Source: CAXXFQ01 sp963674475 (GTDB lineage: Bacteria > Planctomycetota > Planctomycetia > Pirellulales > Thermoguttaceae). From it: 64,000 nucleotides of DNA. Location of the stretch: contig CAXXFQ010000009.1 of NCBI GenBank assembly GCA_963674475.2, positions 62,001 through 126,000 on the forward strand, read 5' to 3'. Under the pieces are notes generated by a model that saw only the letters and a program-made list of their open reading frames with translations, ran no database searches and was not told the origin of the DNA. The stretch's first letter is position 1, and each line of letters opens with the position of its first letter. Below are positions 55,600 to 63,994 of this stretch, piece after piece. The position numbers and the translations under genes were made by a program.

Positions 55600-55660
55600 A
55601 ACCCAAAAAGTTTTTGGAAGGGATTTTAGCAGCCTGTTGAAAAACGGGCTGTTACTCAAA
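55600..55660. repeat. Degenerate family A fragment
   Basis: It contains CCCAAAAAGTTTTTGGAAGG, matching the family A spacer, then AGCAGCCTGTT-gaaa-AACGGGCTG, a hairpin in the place of hairpin 2. The flanking hairpins 1 and 3 are not recognisable. Confidence 0.5.
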
Positions 55661-55724
55661 GTGAGAAAACGCCAATCCAAAACACCCCGCCAAGCCGCCC
55701 TCCACTAGACCATTTTTAACAAGG

Positions 55725-55875
55725 CCATTCTCTTCAAAACGCGCCAGCGACCAACGGGAGCGGGTTTATACAATGGCGTGGAAACGCCAGTCCGGCCGCG
55801 GCTCCTATCCGCCGACCAACGGGAGCGGGTTTTAGGCCTGGGTGCGGGAGCACCGGTCTAAAAAACGCCGGTCCA
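55725..55875 (-). repeat. Family B repeats in reverse orientation
   Basis: On the minus strand the B core is read as GGCGTTTCCACGCCATTGTATAAACCCG and CTCCCGTTGGTCGCTGG, with a second partial unit beside it. It lies between rny and ymdB, and its end almost touches the rny stop codon. Confidence 0.7.
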
Positions 55876-55878
55876 AAA

Positions 55879-57432
55879 TCAGCGGGCCAGTTCGGTGTGA
55901 CGGGTTTCGCGGAGGACCGTCACTTTGATTTCGCCGGGGTAGGTGAGTCGTTTTTCGAAGTCCCGCGCGATATCGCGACAAATCTTTGCCGCCGACTCGT
56001 CGGAGGTCTCGGTGGCATTGACCATGACCCGCAACTCGCGTCCGGCCTGAATGGCAAACGCCTGATCGACGCCGTGAAAACTCGAGGCGATCGATTCGAG
56101 CTCTTCCATCCGCCTGATGTAATGCTCGAGCGTCTCGCGTCGGGCGCCCGGTCGGGACGCGCTACAGGCGTCGGCCGCCGCGACAATGACCGTGTACGGA
56201 TTGTCGAGGTTCAAATCCTCGTGGTGCCCTGCCGCCGCTTGGATGACTTCCTTCGGTTCACCGTAGCGTTTTAACAGATCGGCACCGATCTTCGGGTGAC
56301 CGCCTTCCGCCTCGTGGTCGGCCGCCTTGCCGATGTCGTGCAGCAAACCACATCGTCGGGCCAGCTTGCCGTCGAGGCCCAATTCGTCGGCCAGCATCCC
56401 GGCGACAAACGCGACTTCGATCGAGTGACGCAAGACGTTTTGGCTATAGCTGGTTCGGAACTGGAGTCGCCCCAAGAGATAGACAATCCGTTCGTGCAAT
56501 CCGTGGACGTCGGCTTCCTGATAGGCCTGCTCGCCCAACTTCTGGATATGTCGTTCCATCTCGCTGGTGGTTTCGGCAACAATCTCCTCGATCCGAGACG
56601 GGTGAATTCGACCGTCGGCGATCAGTTTATTCAGAGAAAGCCGGGCCGCCTCGCGACGGATCATATCGAACGCGCTGACGATAACCACGCCCGGCGTATC
56701 GTCGATGATAACGTCGACTCCGGTCGCCTTTTCGAACGCCCGGATATTGCGTCCTTCGCGTCCGATAATACGGCCCTTCATCTCGTCGTTGGGGATATCG
56801 ACCGTGCTGGTGGTCGTTTCGGCCGTATGGGCGGCAGCGAATCGCTGAATGGCCGTTAAGAGGATCTCGCGAGATTTGTCCTCGCACGTCTCGTTAACCT
56901 GTTTCTCATGCTTGACGATCAACGAACCGGCCTCGTGGGTCAGTTCGGTCTCCAAGTCACCCAAAAGCCGCTCGGTCGCTTCCTCATGATTCAAGCCGCT
57001 GAGTTCGTGCAACGTTTGACGCTGCAGGTCCAACAACTTGGTCAGTTCCTCTTTGCGGTGGGTCGTCTCTTGAATCCGTTCGGTCAGCTTTCGCTGGGTG
57101 TTCTCGACGATCTTCTCTTGCTTTTGAAGCTGCTCGGCCTGTTTTTCCAAGGCATCTTGGCGTTTATCGAGAATCCGCTCGCGCTCGTGCAGTTCCTGCC
57201 GGAGCTTTCGCAGTTCCTGCTCCCCTTCGGCCTTCTGTTGGATCGCCAATTCCTTGAGCTCAAGCTCAACTTCCCGTTGACGATTTTTAATTTCCTGCTC
57301 GGCCCGACTTCGAATTTCGCTCGCTTCCCGCTCGGCGTCCTTGAGGACCAACCGATCGAGACCTTTGACGATAAGAAAAGTCATGACCGCGGCCAACACG
57401 GCAGTGACAATAATGGCAATAGCGATGTTCAC
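55879..57432 (-). CDS. rny: Ribonuclease Y
   Basis: 517 aa, the family length. A membrane-anchored endoribonuclease that starts mRNA decay. The N-terminal transmembrane helix (NIAIAIIVTAVLAAVMTFLI) is followed by a long coiled coil to about 200 (REVELELKELAIQQKAEGEQ...), a KH domain (IPNDEMKGRIIGREGRNIRAFEKATGVDVIIDD), and an HD domain with RHSIEVAFVAGMLADELGLD and GLLHDIGKAADHE. The GTG at 57432 has AGGTGAGG 9 bases upstream and begins directly with the membrane helix. An in-frame GTG at 57531 would add 33 residues with no family support. Confidence 0.94.
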   Translation of the reverse strand: MNIAIAIIVTAVLAAVMTFLIVKGLDRLVLKDAEREASEIRSRAEQEIKNRQREVELELKELAIQQKAEGEQELRKLRQELHERERILDKRQDALEKQAEQLQKQEKIVENTQRKLTERIQETTHRKEELTKLLDLQRQTLHELSGLNHEEATERLLGDLETELTHEAGSLIVKHEKQVNETCEDKSREILLTAIQRFAAAHTAETTTSTVDIPNDEMKGRIIGREGRNIRAFEKATGVDVIIDDTPGVVIVSAFDMIRREAARLSLNKLIADGRIHPSRIEEIVAETTSEMERHIQKLGEQAYQEADVHGLHERIVYLLGRLQFRTSYSQNVLRHSIEVAFVAGMLADELGLDGKLARRCGLLHDIGKAADHEAEGGHPKIGADLLKRYGEPKEVIQAAAGHHEDLNLDNPYTVIVAAADACSASRPGARRETLEHYIRRMEELESIASSFHGVDQAFAIQAGRELRVMVNATETSDESAAKICRDIARDFEKRLTYPGEIKVTVLRETRHTELAR

Positions 57433-59107
57433 GTGTATGATCCTCACCTGGGCTTCGGACGAAGCGGCTTGGGCCCGGGCGGGAGCGGCCAGAAAGAAAA
57501 CCTGCCGATCCGTCGGGCGCGGCTGCGTCACGGGTTTGCCTTTTACGCTTGCGACAAGCAGACCGCCAAAAAATCCACCCCGGCCCGGTTTCCTCGTTAC
57601 AGAAACCGAGTCGAGTCGGACGGTTTTCGGACGTTCGCTCAGAGCACTTTCAAAGTGCGTATGGCGATTCTCAACGGGACGGCAAAGAAATCCTCGGTTT
57701 GCACCTGGACAATCCGAAAATCAGTTTCGGTCTCTGCCGTCTTCCGCAAGGAAAACGCTATCATACGCCTTGAAATCGCTCCGAAAATTTCGAGAGGGTC
57801 GCTCAATTCCAATCGCTGGAACGGAGTCGCCGCGCACGAAGCTGGAGAGGGCAGTTCTTCCACGTCGAAGTATTCATCTCGGATCGAACGGACCGTCTTC
57901 GAGACGAATCGGTCGAAGCCGAAGCAACACGTGCCGGACACCAGGCATAGGCCCATTGGCGTCGAAAACCACCAAACGTAAGCAAAGCAAGGCTTTGATG
58001 CAATCGTTCCTCGATCGAGGACCAAACCGGTTGGGAGTAAACCATTCGAAAACAGCCCGGCCGCGGACGGCTCGACGTTGCCTTCGTTGCGAAACGTCCG
58101 ACCATCCCCGCCGCACGCGCGACAATCGACCGAAGTCGAATCCCGGCGAAATGCGAAAGCACGATCCGACTCGCCATGGCGGGCAAGCGGACGATGCCGT
58201 GGGTTAAGATGGTCAAAATCGTTTGAACAGCGGCTAACACCCTGTACATAATACTAATCGGTTCTTGATCTAAGGACGGTTGTTTCTGCCAAGTAAGTTG
58301 CTACCAAATCAATCCAGTCGCAAACGAAAACTCCGACGACACTCCGGCATTTGCCTTTTCGACGTTTGCCGGCCACTCATCGCACTAAGGGTTTACGTTA
58401 GAAACGGCGTGCCGGTTTGTCTCTTTGACGAGTTTCTCCGACTGCGGTGATCCTCACTTGAATCGGTACTGGTTTTGAGCCGCCACTTGGCACACGCACG
58501 AAAAGATCGTGGCAGTACCAAAAAAACCAGCTCATCGAGAACCATTGATCCAGGCTCGGCATCCATGCGGCCCGTCGCAAAGAGAAGAGGCCGCCGTTTC
58601 GGGGCCCTTTTTTTCGAGAAAAGTCGGTATCATCCGCGGCTTCGCCAAACGGCTTCACCCGGGGGATGAACAGACCTTCCCAAAGAAAGACCTTACTGCA
58701 ATGGTACCAAGAATCTGGTAAACTGCAACCGGTCTTTTCCTTTTCCCCCAGACCAAAAACGAAAGACCACCAAAATATAAGGATTACTGACGCCTGAGCG
58801 AATAGGGACTTAGGGAGATTTAAACAAGGTCTTCCGACTGAACCGCCCAGGATTCGCTCCGAATCCCCCCATAATTAGCGAGTTTTAAAAAAAAGAAAAG
58901 CGGCTAGACACTTTCGCCTTGCCGTACGCAAAGGCAAATTACTAACCCTTTTTGTGAATAGATTTAGCGTTTTCCCCATCGATTCGACCAGTGGCGCTTA
59001 AGAATTTTTGAAATCCGCTACAATCTTTTGTCTATCCGGTCGCCCCTCTGAAGTCGGGTGATAGGGGACCTTTTCCTTTACCCTTCATAAAAAAACCTTC
59101 ATTTCCC
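57433..59107. other. Long non-coding or weakly coding region
   Basis: About 1.67 kb between the divergent rny and tilS genes. No tRNA, RNase P, tmRNA or SRP signature was seen. One minus-strand frame (57639-58025) has locally gene-like codon use and is listed separately. From 58250 to 59100 the sequence is AT-richer and shows no coding frame. Confidence 0.5.
57639..58025 (-). CDS. Possible small protein, uncertain
   Basis: 128 aa frame upstream of rny on the same strand. The central part (FDRFVSKTVRSIRDEYFDVEEL...) uses the GAC, TTC, GTC, TCG and CGA codons favoured elsewhere in the window, which is the only support. No signal peptide, membrane segment or domain is recognised, and other frames here are also open. 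It could be noise or a decayed gene. Confidence 0.25.
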   Translation of the reverse strand: MVLDRGTIASKPCFAYVWWFSTPMGLCLVSGTCCFGFDRFVSKTVRSIRDEYFDVEELPSPASCAATPFQRLELSDPLEIFGAISRRMIAFSLRKTAETETDFRIVQVQTEDFFAVPLRIAIRTLKVL

Positions 59108-60121
59108 ATGTCAACTGCCGCTTATTTCGAAAACGCCCTTGCCCAAACGTGGTCGCCGGAGGCCTGGTCCGAGGTGACCGTCCTGGTGGCCGTCTCCGGG
59201 GGGGCCGACAGCGTGGCCCTGTTGCGAGGATTGGCCGCCTTGAAAACCGGCGGGCGGGGGCGACTCGTCGTGGCTCATTTCAACCACCATCTCCGAGGCC
59301 GCGCGGCCGAGGAAGACGCCCGGTTCGTCGAGCAGTTATGCGTCCGGCTCGGTCTGCCGTACGAAATCGGTCACGCAAGCACCGATCTGGACGAAACCCA
59401 TCCGGGCGAAGGACTCGAAGCGGCCGCCCGACGTGCCCGATATGCCTTTCTCGAAAAGACGGCCGAGCGGTTTGGGGCCCGCTATCTGGTCACGGCCCAC
59501 ACGGCCGATGATCAGGTCGAAACGATTCTCCACCGCATCCTCCGCGGCACGGGGATTCGGGGTCTGGCCGGAATCGCGCGAACTCGCCCCTTGAACCGGG
59601 CGACGACCCTCTTGCGTCCGCTGCTGGAATTCCCGCGTCGAACCTTGCTGGCCTATTTGGAAGAAATCGACCAACCATTTCGCACCGACTTATCCAACGG
59701 GGATTGCCGTTTCACCCGCAACCGGATCCGCCACGAGTTGTTGCCCTACCTCAAGGAGAACTACGGCCACGCGGTACCCGAAGCCCTGTTACGCCTGGGC
59801 CGTTTGGCCGACGAGGTCGAGACGGTCGTCGACCATCTGGTCGATCGGCTTTGGGAAGAAGCGGTCCTCTCGACTTCAGAAAAAGAGGTCCGAATCGCGA
59901 TCGGTCCGTTAATCAGCGAGCCGGTCTATTTGATCCGCGCCTTGATTTTGCAAGCATGGAAAACCCAAGGGTGGCCGCTTCGAGCAATGGGATTCGAGCA
60001 GTGGGATCAGTTGGCACAGATGGTTCTAAACCACGAGCCGACAAAGGTCATCTTTCCCGGCGCCGTATCAGCGAACCGGCAAGAGGGCCGATTGGTTTTG
60101 TATCGCGAACTTCAAAATTGA
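59108..60121 (+). CDS. tilS: tRNA(Ile)-lysidine synthetase
   Basis: 337 aa. It modifies the wobble cytidine of tRNA-Ile(CAU) to lysidine. The PP-loop SGGADS is at residues 30-35 (VLVAVSGGADSVALLRGL), followed by VVAHFNHHLRGRAAEEDARFV and the ARYLVTAHTADDQVETILHRILRGTG catalytic segment, RPLLEFPRRTLLAYL and FTRNRIRHELLPYL. It is the shorter form, with little of the C-terminal domain of E. coli TilS. ATG 59108. Confidence 0.94.
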   Translation: MSTAAYFENALAQTWSPEAWSEVTVLVAVSGGADSVALLRGLAALKTGGRGRLVVAHFNHHLRGRAAEEDARFVEQLCVRLGLPYEIGHASTDLDETHPGEGLEAAARRARYAFLEKTAERFGARYLVTAHTADDQVETILHRILRGTGIRGLAGIARTRPLNRATTLLRPLLEFPRRTLLAYLEEIDQPFRTDLSNGDCRFTRNRIRHELLPYLKENYGHAVPEALLRLGRLADEVETVVDHLVDRLWEEAVLSTSEKEVRIAIGPLISEPVYLIRALILQAWKTQGWPLRAMGFEQWDQLAQMVLNHEPTKVIFPGAVSANRQEGRLVLYRELQN

Positions 60122-60210
60122 ATCCGCGTGTCTAAAAAAGAAAAGCGTGGCGAAATAAGAAATATCAAAAAGGGGGGAGGGAGGGTTGCGATCCCGTCTT
60201 TTTTCTTCTT

Positions 60211-62169
60211 TTATTTTTTGCCGCACGCTTTTAGATAGTTCGGATTATCGGCCTGTCCGGTGATCTCGTACAAAAAACGGCTCGGGACGGTCGGCCGCGC
60301 TTTGCCCCATTTTTTGCGAGTCAGGGCCAACGTCAACGTCAAACGGCGCTGGGCCCGCGTCAGCCCGACATAGCCGAGGCGCCGTTCCTCGTCGATCGCC
60401 GTTCCCTCGTCGGCAATCGACTTCTTGTGCGGCAGCAGCCCTTCCTCCATCCCGACGAGAAAGACGGCCGGAAACTCCAACCCTTTCGCGCTGTGCAGCG
60501 TCATCAGGACGACGGCGTCGTTTTGCAACTTCGATTCCTTGTTGTCACCCAAGTCCCGATCCGAGATGGCCAACTCCTGAACGAAGCCGAAAAGGGACGG
60601 GTCCTTTTCACGCCCCAAATACCGGTCGACCGACCCGACCAGATCCTCGACCCCCTGCCAACGACTTTCAACATCGGTCGCATTGGGATAAAGGCGGATC
60701 ATCTCGTCCTTGTAACCAATCTGATCCACCAACGTGCCGATCGTTTTTCCAAGCCGGGCCGTCTGTCGACTTTCCCCACGAAATTGGCCGATCATCTGCG
60801 TAAAATGATTGAGCGTGCCAACCGCCTTGTCCGAAAGTCCGCCGACCTTGTCCGGCCTTTTGAGTACTTCCCAAAACGGTATTTCGCGTTCCATCGCCTC
60901 TTGGCGGAGCCGACGAATGGTCGTCTGACCGATCCCCCGGTGCGGCGTGTTAATAATCCGCAACAACGAGACCTCGTCTTTCGGATTCACCAGGACCTTC
61001 AGGTAGGCCAGGATATCGCGGGTTTCCTTCCGATCGAAAAACGATTGGCCTCCCAACAAGACATAGGGAACCTTGGCCCGACGCAGTTCTTCTTCGAACG
61101 CGCGCGGCTGGTCGTTGGTCCGATAAAGGATCGCGAAATCGCTCGGCCGGTTCCGTTTGGCCAAGACCTGTTGCTCGATCTCCCGGACGACGAACTTGGC
61201 CTCGTCTTCCTCGTTCTGAAGCTGGACAATCCGTGGTGCCGGGCCATCGACGGTCGCGACGAGCCGTTTGGGGTGACGCAACTTATTGAACGCGATCAGC
61301 CGATTCGACCATTCGATGATCGGTTTCGTACTCCGATAGTTGGTCATCAGCCGGACCACCTTCGCGTCGGGCCAGTCCTGCTTGAACCGCAGGATGTGCG
61401 TCACCTCGGCGCCCCGCCAGCCGTAGATCGATTGATCGTCATCGCCCACGACGCACAGGTTGCGATGCTCGGCCGCCAGTGCCTTGACGATCTTATACTG
61501 ATTGCCGTTGGTGTCTTGATACTCGTCGATCAGCAAGTGGTCGAACCGGGCCGCCTCTTCACGTCGGACATCGGGGAACCGGTCGAACAGCTTGCCGGTG
61601 ACGCCCAACAGGTCGTCGAAATCGACCGCACCGACCGTTTTGAGCATCCCTTGATATCGTTTATACGCGATCGCCCCGAGATGTTCTTTGTCGGAACCGG
61701 CCTGCATGATCGCCCGCCGCGGATCGATCCCGGCCGTCTTCCAACTGCCGATCATCGCGATCAGATCGCCCGGCCGCAACGAGGTGCCCGCCTTGATTTC
61801 ACGCAACGCCGAACGGGCCAGACTCTCTTGGTCGCCCCGGTCGTAGATGGCAAATTGGTTCGGGTAGCCCAGATGATGGATCTGTCGACGCAGTACGCGG
61901 ACGCACAGGGAGTGGAACGTCGAGATTTCCGGCCGGGCGTCTTGCTTTCGTTTTTTTCCAAGAAGCTCGCTGGCCCGTGCTTGCATTTCGCGGGCCGCCT
62001 TGTTGGTAAACGTGACGGCCAGAATCCGGTCGGGGGCCGTGCCGTGTCGGATCAGGTTGACGATCCGGTGCATGACGACGCGCGTTTTCCCGGTTCCGGC
62101 ACCGGCCAAGACGAGCAGGGGACCGGAGCGGGTTTCGACGGCTTCGTGTTGGGCCGGATTAAGCGACAT
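60211..62169 (-). CDS. UvrD/Rep family ATP-dependent DNA helicase
   Basis: 652 aa. A superfamily 1A 3'-to-5' helicase. Motifs: Q motif NPAQHEAV, Walker A AGAGTGKTRV, Ia TFTNKAAREM, II DEYQDTN, III GDDDQSIYGWRG, IV NYRS, V TLHSAKGLEF, VI LGYVGLTRAQRRL. It could be Rep or PcrA/UvrD by function; the short C-terminus is more Rep-like. ATG 62169 (MSLNPAQ) is chosen. An in-frame extension to 62319 encodes 50 very hydrophobic residues translated from a family A repeat and its T-rich side, not a real domain. The true start has no clear ribosome binding site. Confidence 0.93.
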   Translation of the reverse strand: MSLNPAQHEAVETRSGPLLVLAGAGTGKTRVVMHRIVNLIRHGTAPDRILAVTFTNKAAREMQARASELLGKKRKQDARPEISTFHSLCVRVLRRQIHHLGYPNQFAIYDRGDQESLARSALREIKAGTSLRPGDLIAMIGSWKTAGIDPRRAIMQAGSDKEHLGAIAYKRYQGMLKTVGAVDFDDLLGVTGKLFDRFPDVRREEAARFDHLLIDEYQDTNGNQYKIVKALAAEHRNLCVVGDDDQSIYGWRGAEVTHILRFKQDWPDAKVVRLMTNYRSTKPIIEWSNRLIAFNKLRHPKRLVATVDGPAPRIVQLQNEEDEAKFVVREIEQQVLAKRNRPSDFAILYRTNDQPRAFEEELRRAKVPYVLLGGQSFFDRKETRDILAYLKVLVNPKDEVSLLRIINTPHRGIGQTTIRRLRQEAMEREIPFWEVLKRPDKVGGLSDKAVGTLNHFTQMIGQFRGESRQTARLGKTIGTLVDQIGYKDEMIRLYPNATDVESRWQGVEDLVGSVDRYLGREKDPSLFGFVQELAISDRDLGDNKESKLQNDAVVLMTLHSAKGLEFPAVFLVGMEEGLLPHKKSIADEGTAIDEERRLGYVGLTRAQRRLTLTLALTRKKWGKARPTVPSRFLYEITGQADNPNYLKACGKK

Positions 62170-62184
62170 GGCAACCAAAAAAAG

Positions 62185-62365
62185 GAGAAACAAAAACACA
62201 AACAAAACAAAAAGCAAGAAAAAGAAAAAACAAAAAGAGGGATTGCAAAGCAAGCCCGGTCCAAAAAGTTTTTGGAAAGGAGTTTGAGGAAAACCTATTT
62301 TCAAAATGGTTTTCCTCATTCCAAAAAAACACAGGTGACGGCCCCGGCCGTCACACCTTTTTCGT
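62185..62365 (+). repeat. Family A three-hairpin repeat, copy A5
   Basis: A long A-rich leader, hairpin 1 GGGATTGC-aaa-GCAAGCCC (62239-62257, one mismatch), hairpin 2 GAGGAAAACC/GGTTTTCCTC (62286-62317) and hairpin 3 GTGACGGC-cccg-GCCGTCAC (62334-62357). The hairpin 2 stem sequence differs from other copies on both arms and still pairs. It covers the upstream leader of the minus-strand uvrD-type gene. Confidence 0.85.
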
Positions 62366-62529
62366 TAGATAACCAATCCCCCCTCCATCGTCCTCCACCA
62401 CTTCACAATACCCCGAACCGTCCGCTTGAAAAAACACAACAACGAATTGCCCGCCAAACAATATCAAAACAAGGTTCTGCCACCAGCGTGAAAAAATAAG
62501 CGTTCTCGCTTTGATACGCGTCAAGAAGA

Positions 62530-62690
62530 AAAAAGGAGCGACAGCCTACGGCCGTCGCCAGTATTTTTGGCATGAGGGGAAACATTTTGAAAATTGTTTC
62601 CCCACATACTCCCCTTCAAAAACTTTTTGGACCGGGCTTGCTTTGCAATCCCTCTTTTTCTCTTCTTGTTTTCTTTTTCGTTTGGTTTTT
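62530..62690 (-). repeat. Family A three-hairpin repeat, copy A6 (reverse)
   Basis: Read on the minus strand: hairpin 1 GGGATTGC-aaa-GCAAGCCC (62634-62652), spacer GGTCCAAAAAGTTTTTGAAG, hairpin 2 GGGGAAACA/TGTTTCCCC (62574-62604) and hairpin 3 GCGACGGCC-gta-GGCTGTCGC (62535-62558). It is in sense orientation just after the ndk stop and faces copy A5, forming an inverted pair. Confidence 0.8.
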
Positions 62691-62701
62691 ATTTTCTCTC
62701 T

Positions 62702-63163
62702 TTACTCTTCGGCTGCCGCACGCAACCACGGCCTCAACGTCGGCTCGTACGAATGAATCTCATCGTCCTCAAAGAAAATCCCAATCTCCCGCACCGCCGA
62801 TTCCGGCCCGTCGGACGCGTGGACCAAGTTCATCTGACGACTCGAACTGAAATCGCCCCGGATCGTTCCGGCCAAGGCGTTGAGCCCATTGGTCGCGCCG
62901 ACCATGTCGCGGACCACGCGGATCGCCTCAAGTCCTTCGACGACCATCGCAATCAGCGGACCGCCAGTGATAAATTTCTCAAGCTCCGGGTACCAATCCT
63001 TTTCGACGTGCTCGGCGTAGTGCCGTTGGGCCAACTCGGGCGTGACCCGCATCAGTTTCATCGCGATCAGGTTGAGGCCTTTATCCTCCAGGCGGGCGAT
63101 CACCCGACCCAACAGCCGACGTTGCACACAATCCGGTTTGAGAAGAACGAGCGTTTGTTCCAT
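62702..63163 (-). CDS. ndk: Nucleoside diphosphate kinase
   Basis: 153 aa, standard length. It balances NTP and dNTP pools. Catalytic His is H115 in NLVHASDGPESA. Other signatures: LVLLKPDCVQRRLLG (Lys9), VKDWYPELEKFITGGPL-type strand and VRDMVGATNGLNALAGTIRGDF. ATG 63163. In many planctomycetes ndk stands alone, as here. A family A repeat follows its stop. Confidence 0.95.
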   Translation of the reverse strand: MEQTLVLLKPDCVQRRLLGRVIARLEDKGLNLIAMKLMRVTPELAQRHYAEHVEKDWYPELEKFITGGPLIAMVVEGLEAIRVVRDMVGATNGLNALAGTIRGDFSSSRQMNLVHASDGPESAVREIGIFFEDDEIHSYEPTLRPWLRAAAEE

Positions 63164-63348
63164 GGTGAGTTATCCAATTTCTTGCTTTTAAAAAGATCGA
63201 TTCAATAGCGAAACTTATCGGCCGACAGTGAAACCCGAGATTGTAAAAAAAACGGGCCCTTTTCTCAACAGACGCCCGGCCTGTTTTTTGGCGTCGCCTG
63301 AGCCAGACATCCCCCCACTGCCAAACGAAAAGACCCATGAAACCCCCT
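63164..63348. other. Spacer between ndk and repeat C2
   Basis: Promoter side of ndk on the minus strand. With repeat C2 and the FHA terminator, it makes up the non-coding gap 63164-63544. No coding frame or tRNA was found. Confidence 0.45.
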
Positions 63349-63460
63349 GTAAACCGAAGGTTTACTCCACCAGAGAATGGAAAAGTGGCCTTTTCTTCAA
63401 AAAAATAAGTCTTCGCTTTTTCATTCTCACAGGCTACCTCGTTTCCAAAGGTAGACTCAT
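63349..63460 (+). repeat. Family C repeat, copy C2
   Basis: Hairpin 1 GTAAACC-gaa-GGTTTAC (63349-63365) is perfect. Stem 2 pairs GAGAATGGAAAAG with CTTTTTCATTCTC (63373-63428). Hairpin 3 pairs CTACCT with AGGTAG (63432-63455). It contains the exact GAAAAGTGGCCTTTTC 16-mer also present in copy C1. Confidence 0.7.
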
Positions 63461-63477
63461 TTTACCGTATAAAAACG

Positions 63478-63521
63478 AAAAAAGCGGGAAAAACCCTTTT
63501 GAAGGATTCCCCCCGCTTTCT
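63478..63521 (-). terminator. Intrinsic terminator after the FHA gene
   Basis: On the minus strand AAAGCGGG pairs with CCCGCTTT around a long loop and is followed by Ts. It lies about 25 bases after the FHA-domain gene stop. Confidence 0.7.
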
Positions 63522-63544
63522 GTCCAGTCGTTGGATATTTCCTC

Positions 63545-63994
63545 TTAGAGCGGCCGATTTGGGTCGCGGAAATTGTCATCGGTTTGACTGGTGATGTCGT
63601 AACGACTTCGCTGATCCGGATCTGATTTGCCCGAACCGGATTTGGAAGAAGGACGACTTCGAAACAGCTTTTGAAGCCCGGCCCGTTCGAGCAACGATTT
63701 CTGGAAGATCTGGCTCTCATACTCGTCGGCAGGCGGCGGGCCCGTTGCGCCAAGCTCCTGCGGCGAGTAGACCACCCGATACTTGTGCTTGGCGACCGAA
63801 AGAACGTCGCCCGGATCGAGCCGTTTTTCGGTCACCCGTTGGTCGTTCACCTTCACTCCGTTTCGACTACCCCGATCTTGAACAAACCAGTAGCCCGACT
63901 GGACATACAACTGACAATGTTGACCAGAGACATTACTGAAGCGAAGCACGATATCGCAGCTTTCACGTCTTCCGATCGAAAGATCCTGTTTCAT
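63545..63994 (-). CDS. FHA-domain protein, possibly cut by the window edge
   Basis: 149 aa from ATG 63994. A forkhead-associated (phosphothreonine-binding) domain is visible: LSIGRRESCDIVLRFSNVSGQHCQLYV, VQDRGSRNGVKVNDQRV. This core normally has one or two more beta-strands before SIGR, so the gene may start beyond 64000. After the domain, about 65 polar residues (SGSGKSDPDQRSRYD...) look disordered. Probably a signalling partner of a Ser/Thr kinase elsewhere. Confidence 0.8.
   Translation of the reverse strand: MKQDLSIGRRESCDIVLRFSNVSGQHCQLYVQSGYWFVQDRGSRNGVKVNDQRVTEKRLDPGDVLSVAKHKYRVVYSPQELGATGPPPADEYESQIFQKSLLERAGLQKLFRSRPSSKSGSGKSDPDQRSRYDITSQTDDNFRDPNRPL

Noticed and set aside
60427..62499. 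Very long plus-strand open frame opposite the UvrD/Rep helicase
   Set aside because: The minus-strand frame has all helicase motifs; the antisense frame has none and runs through two repeat copies.
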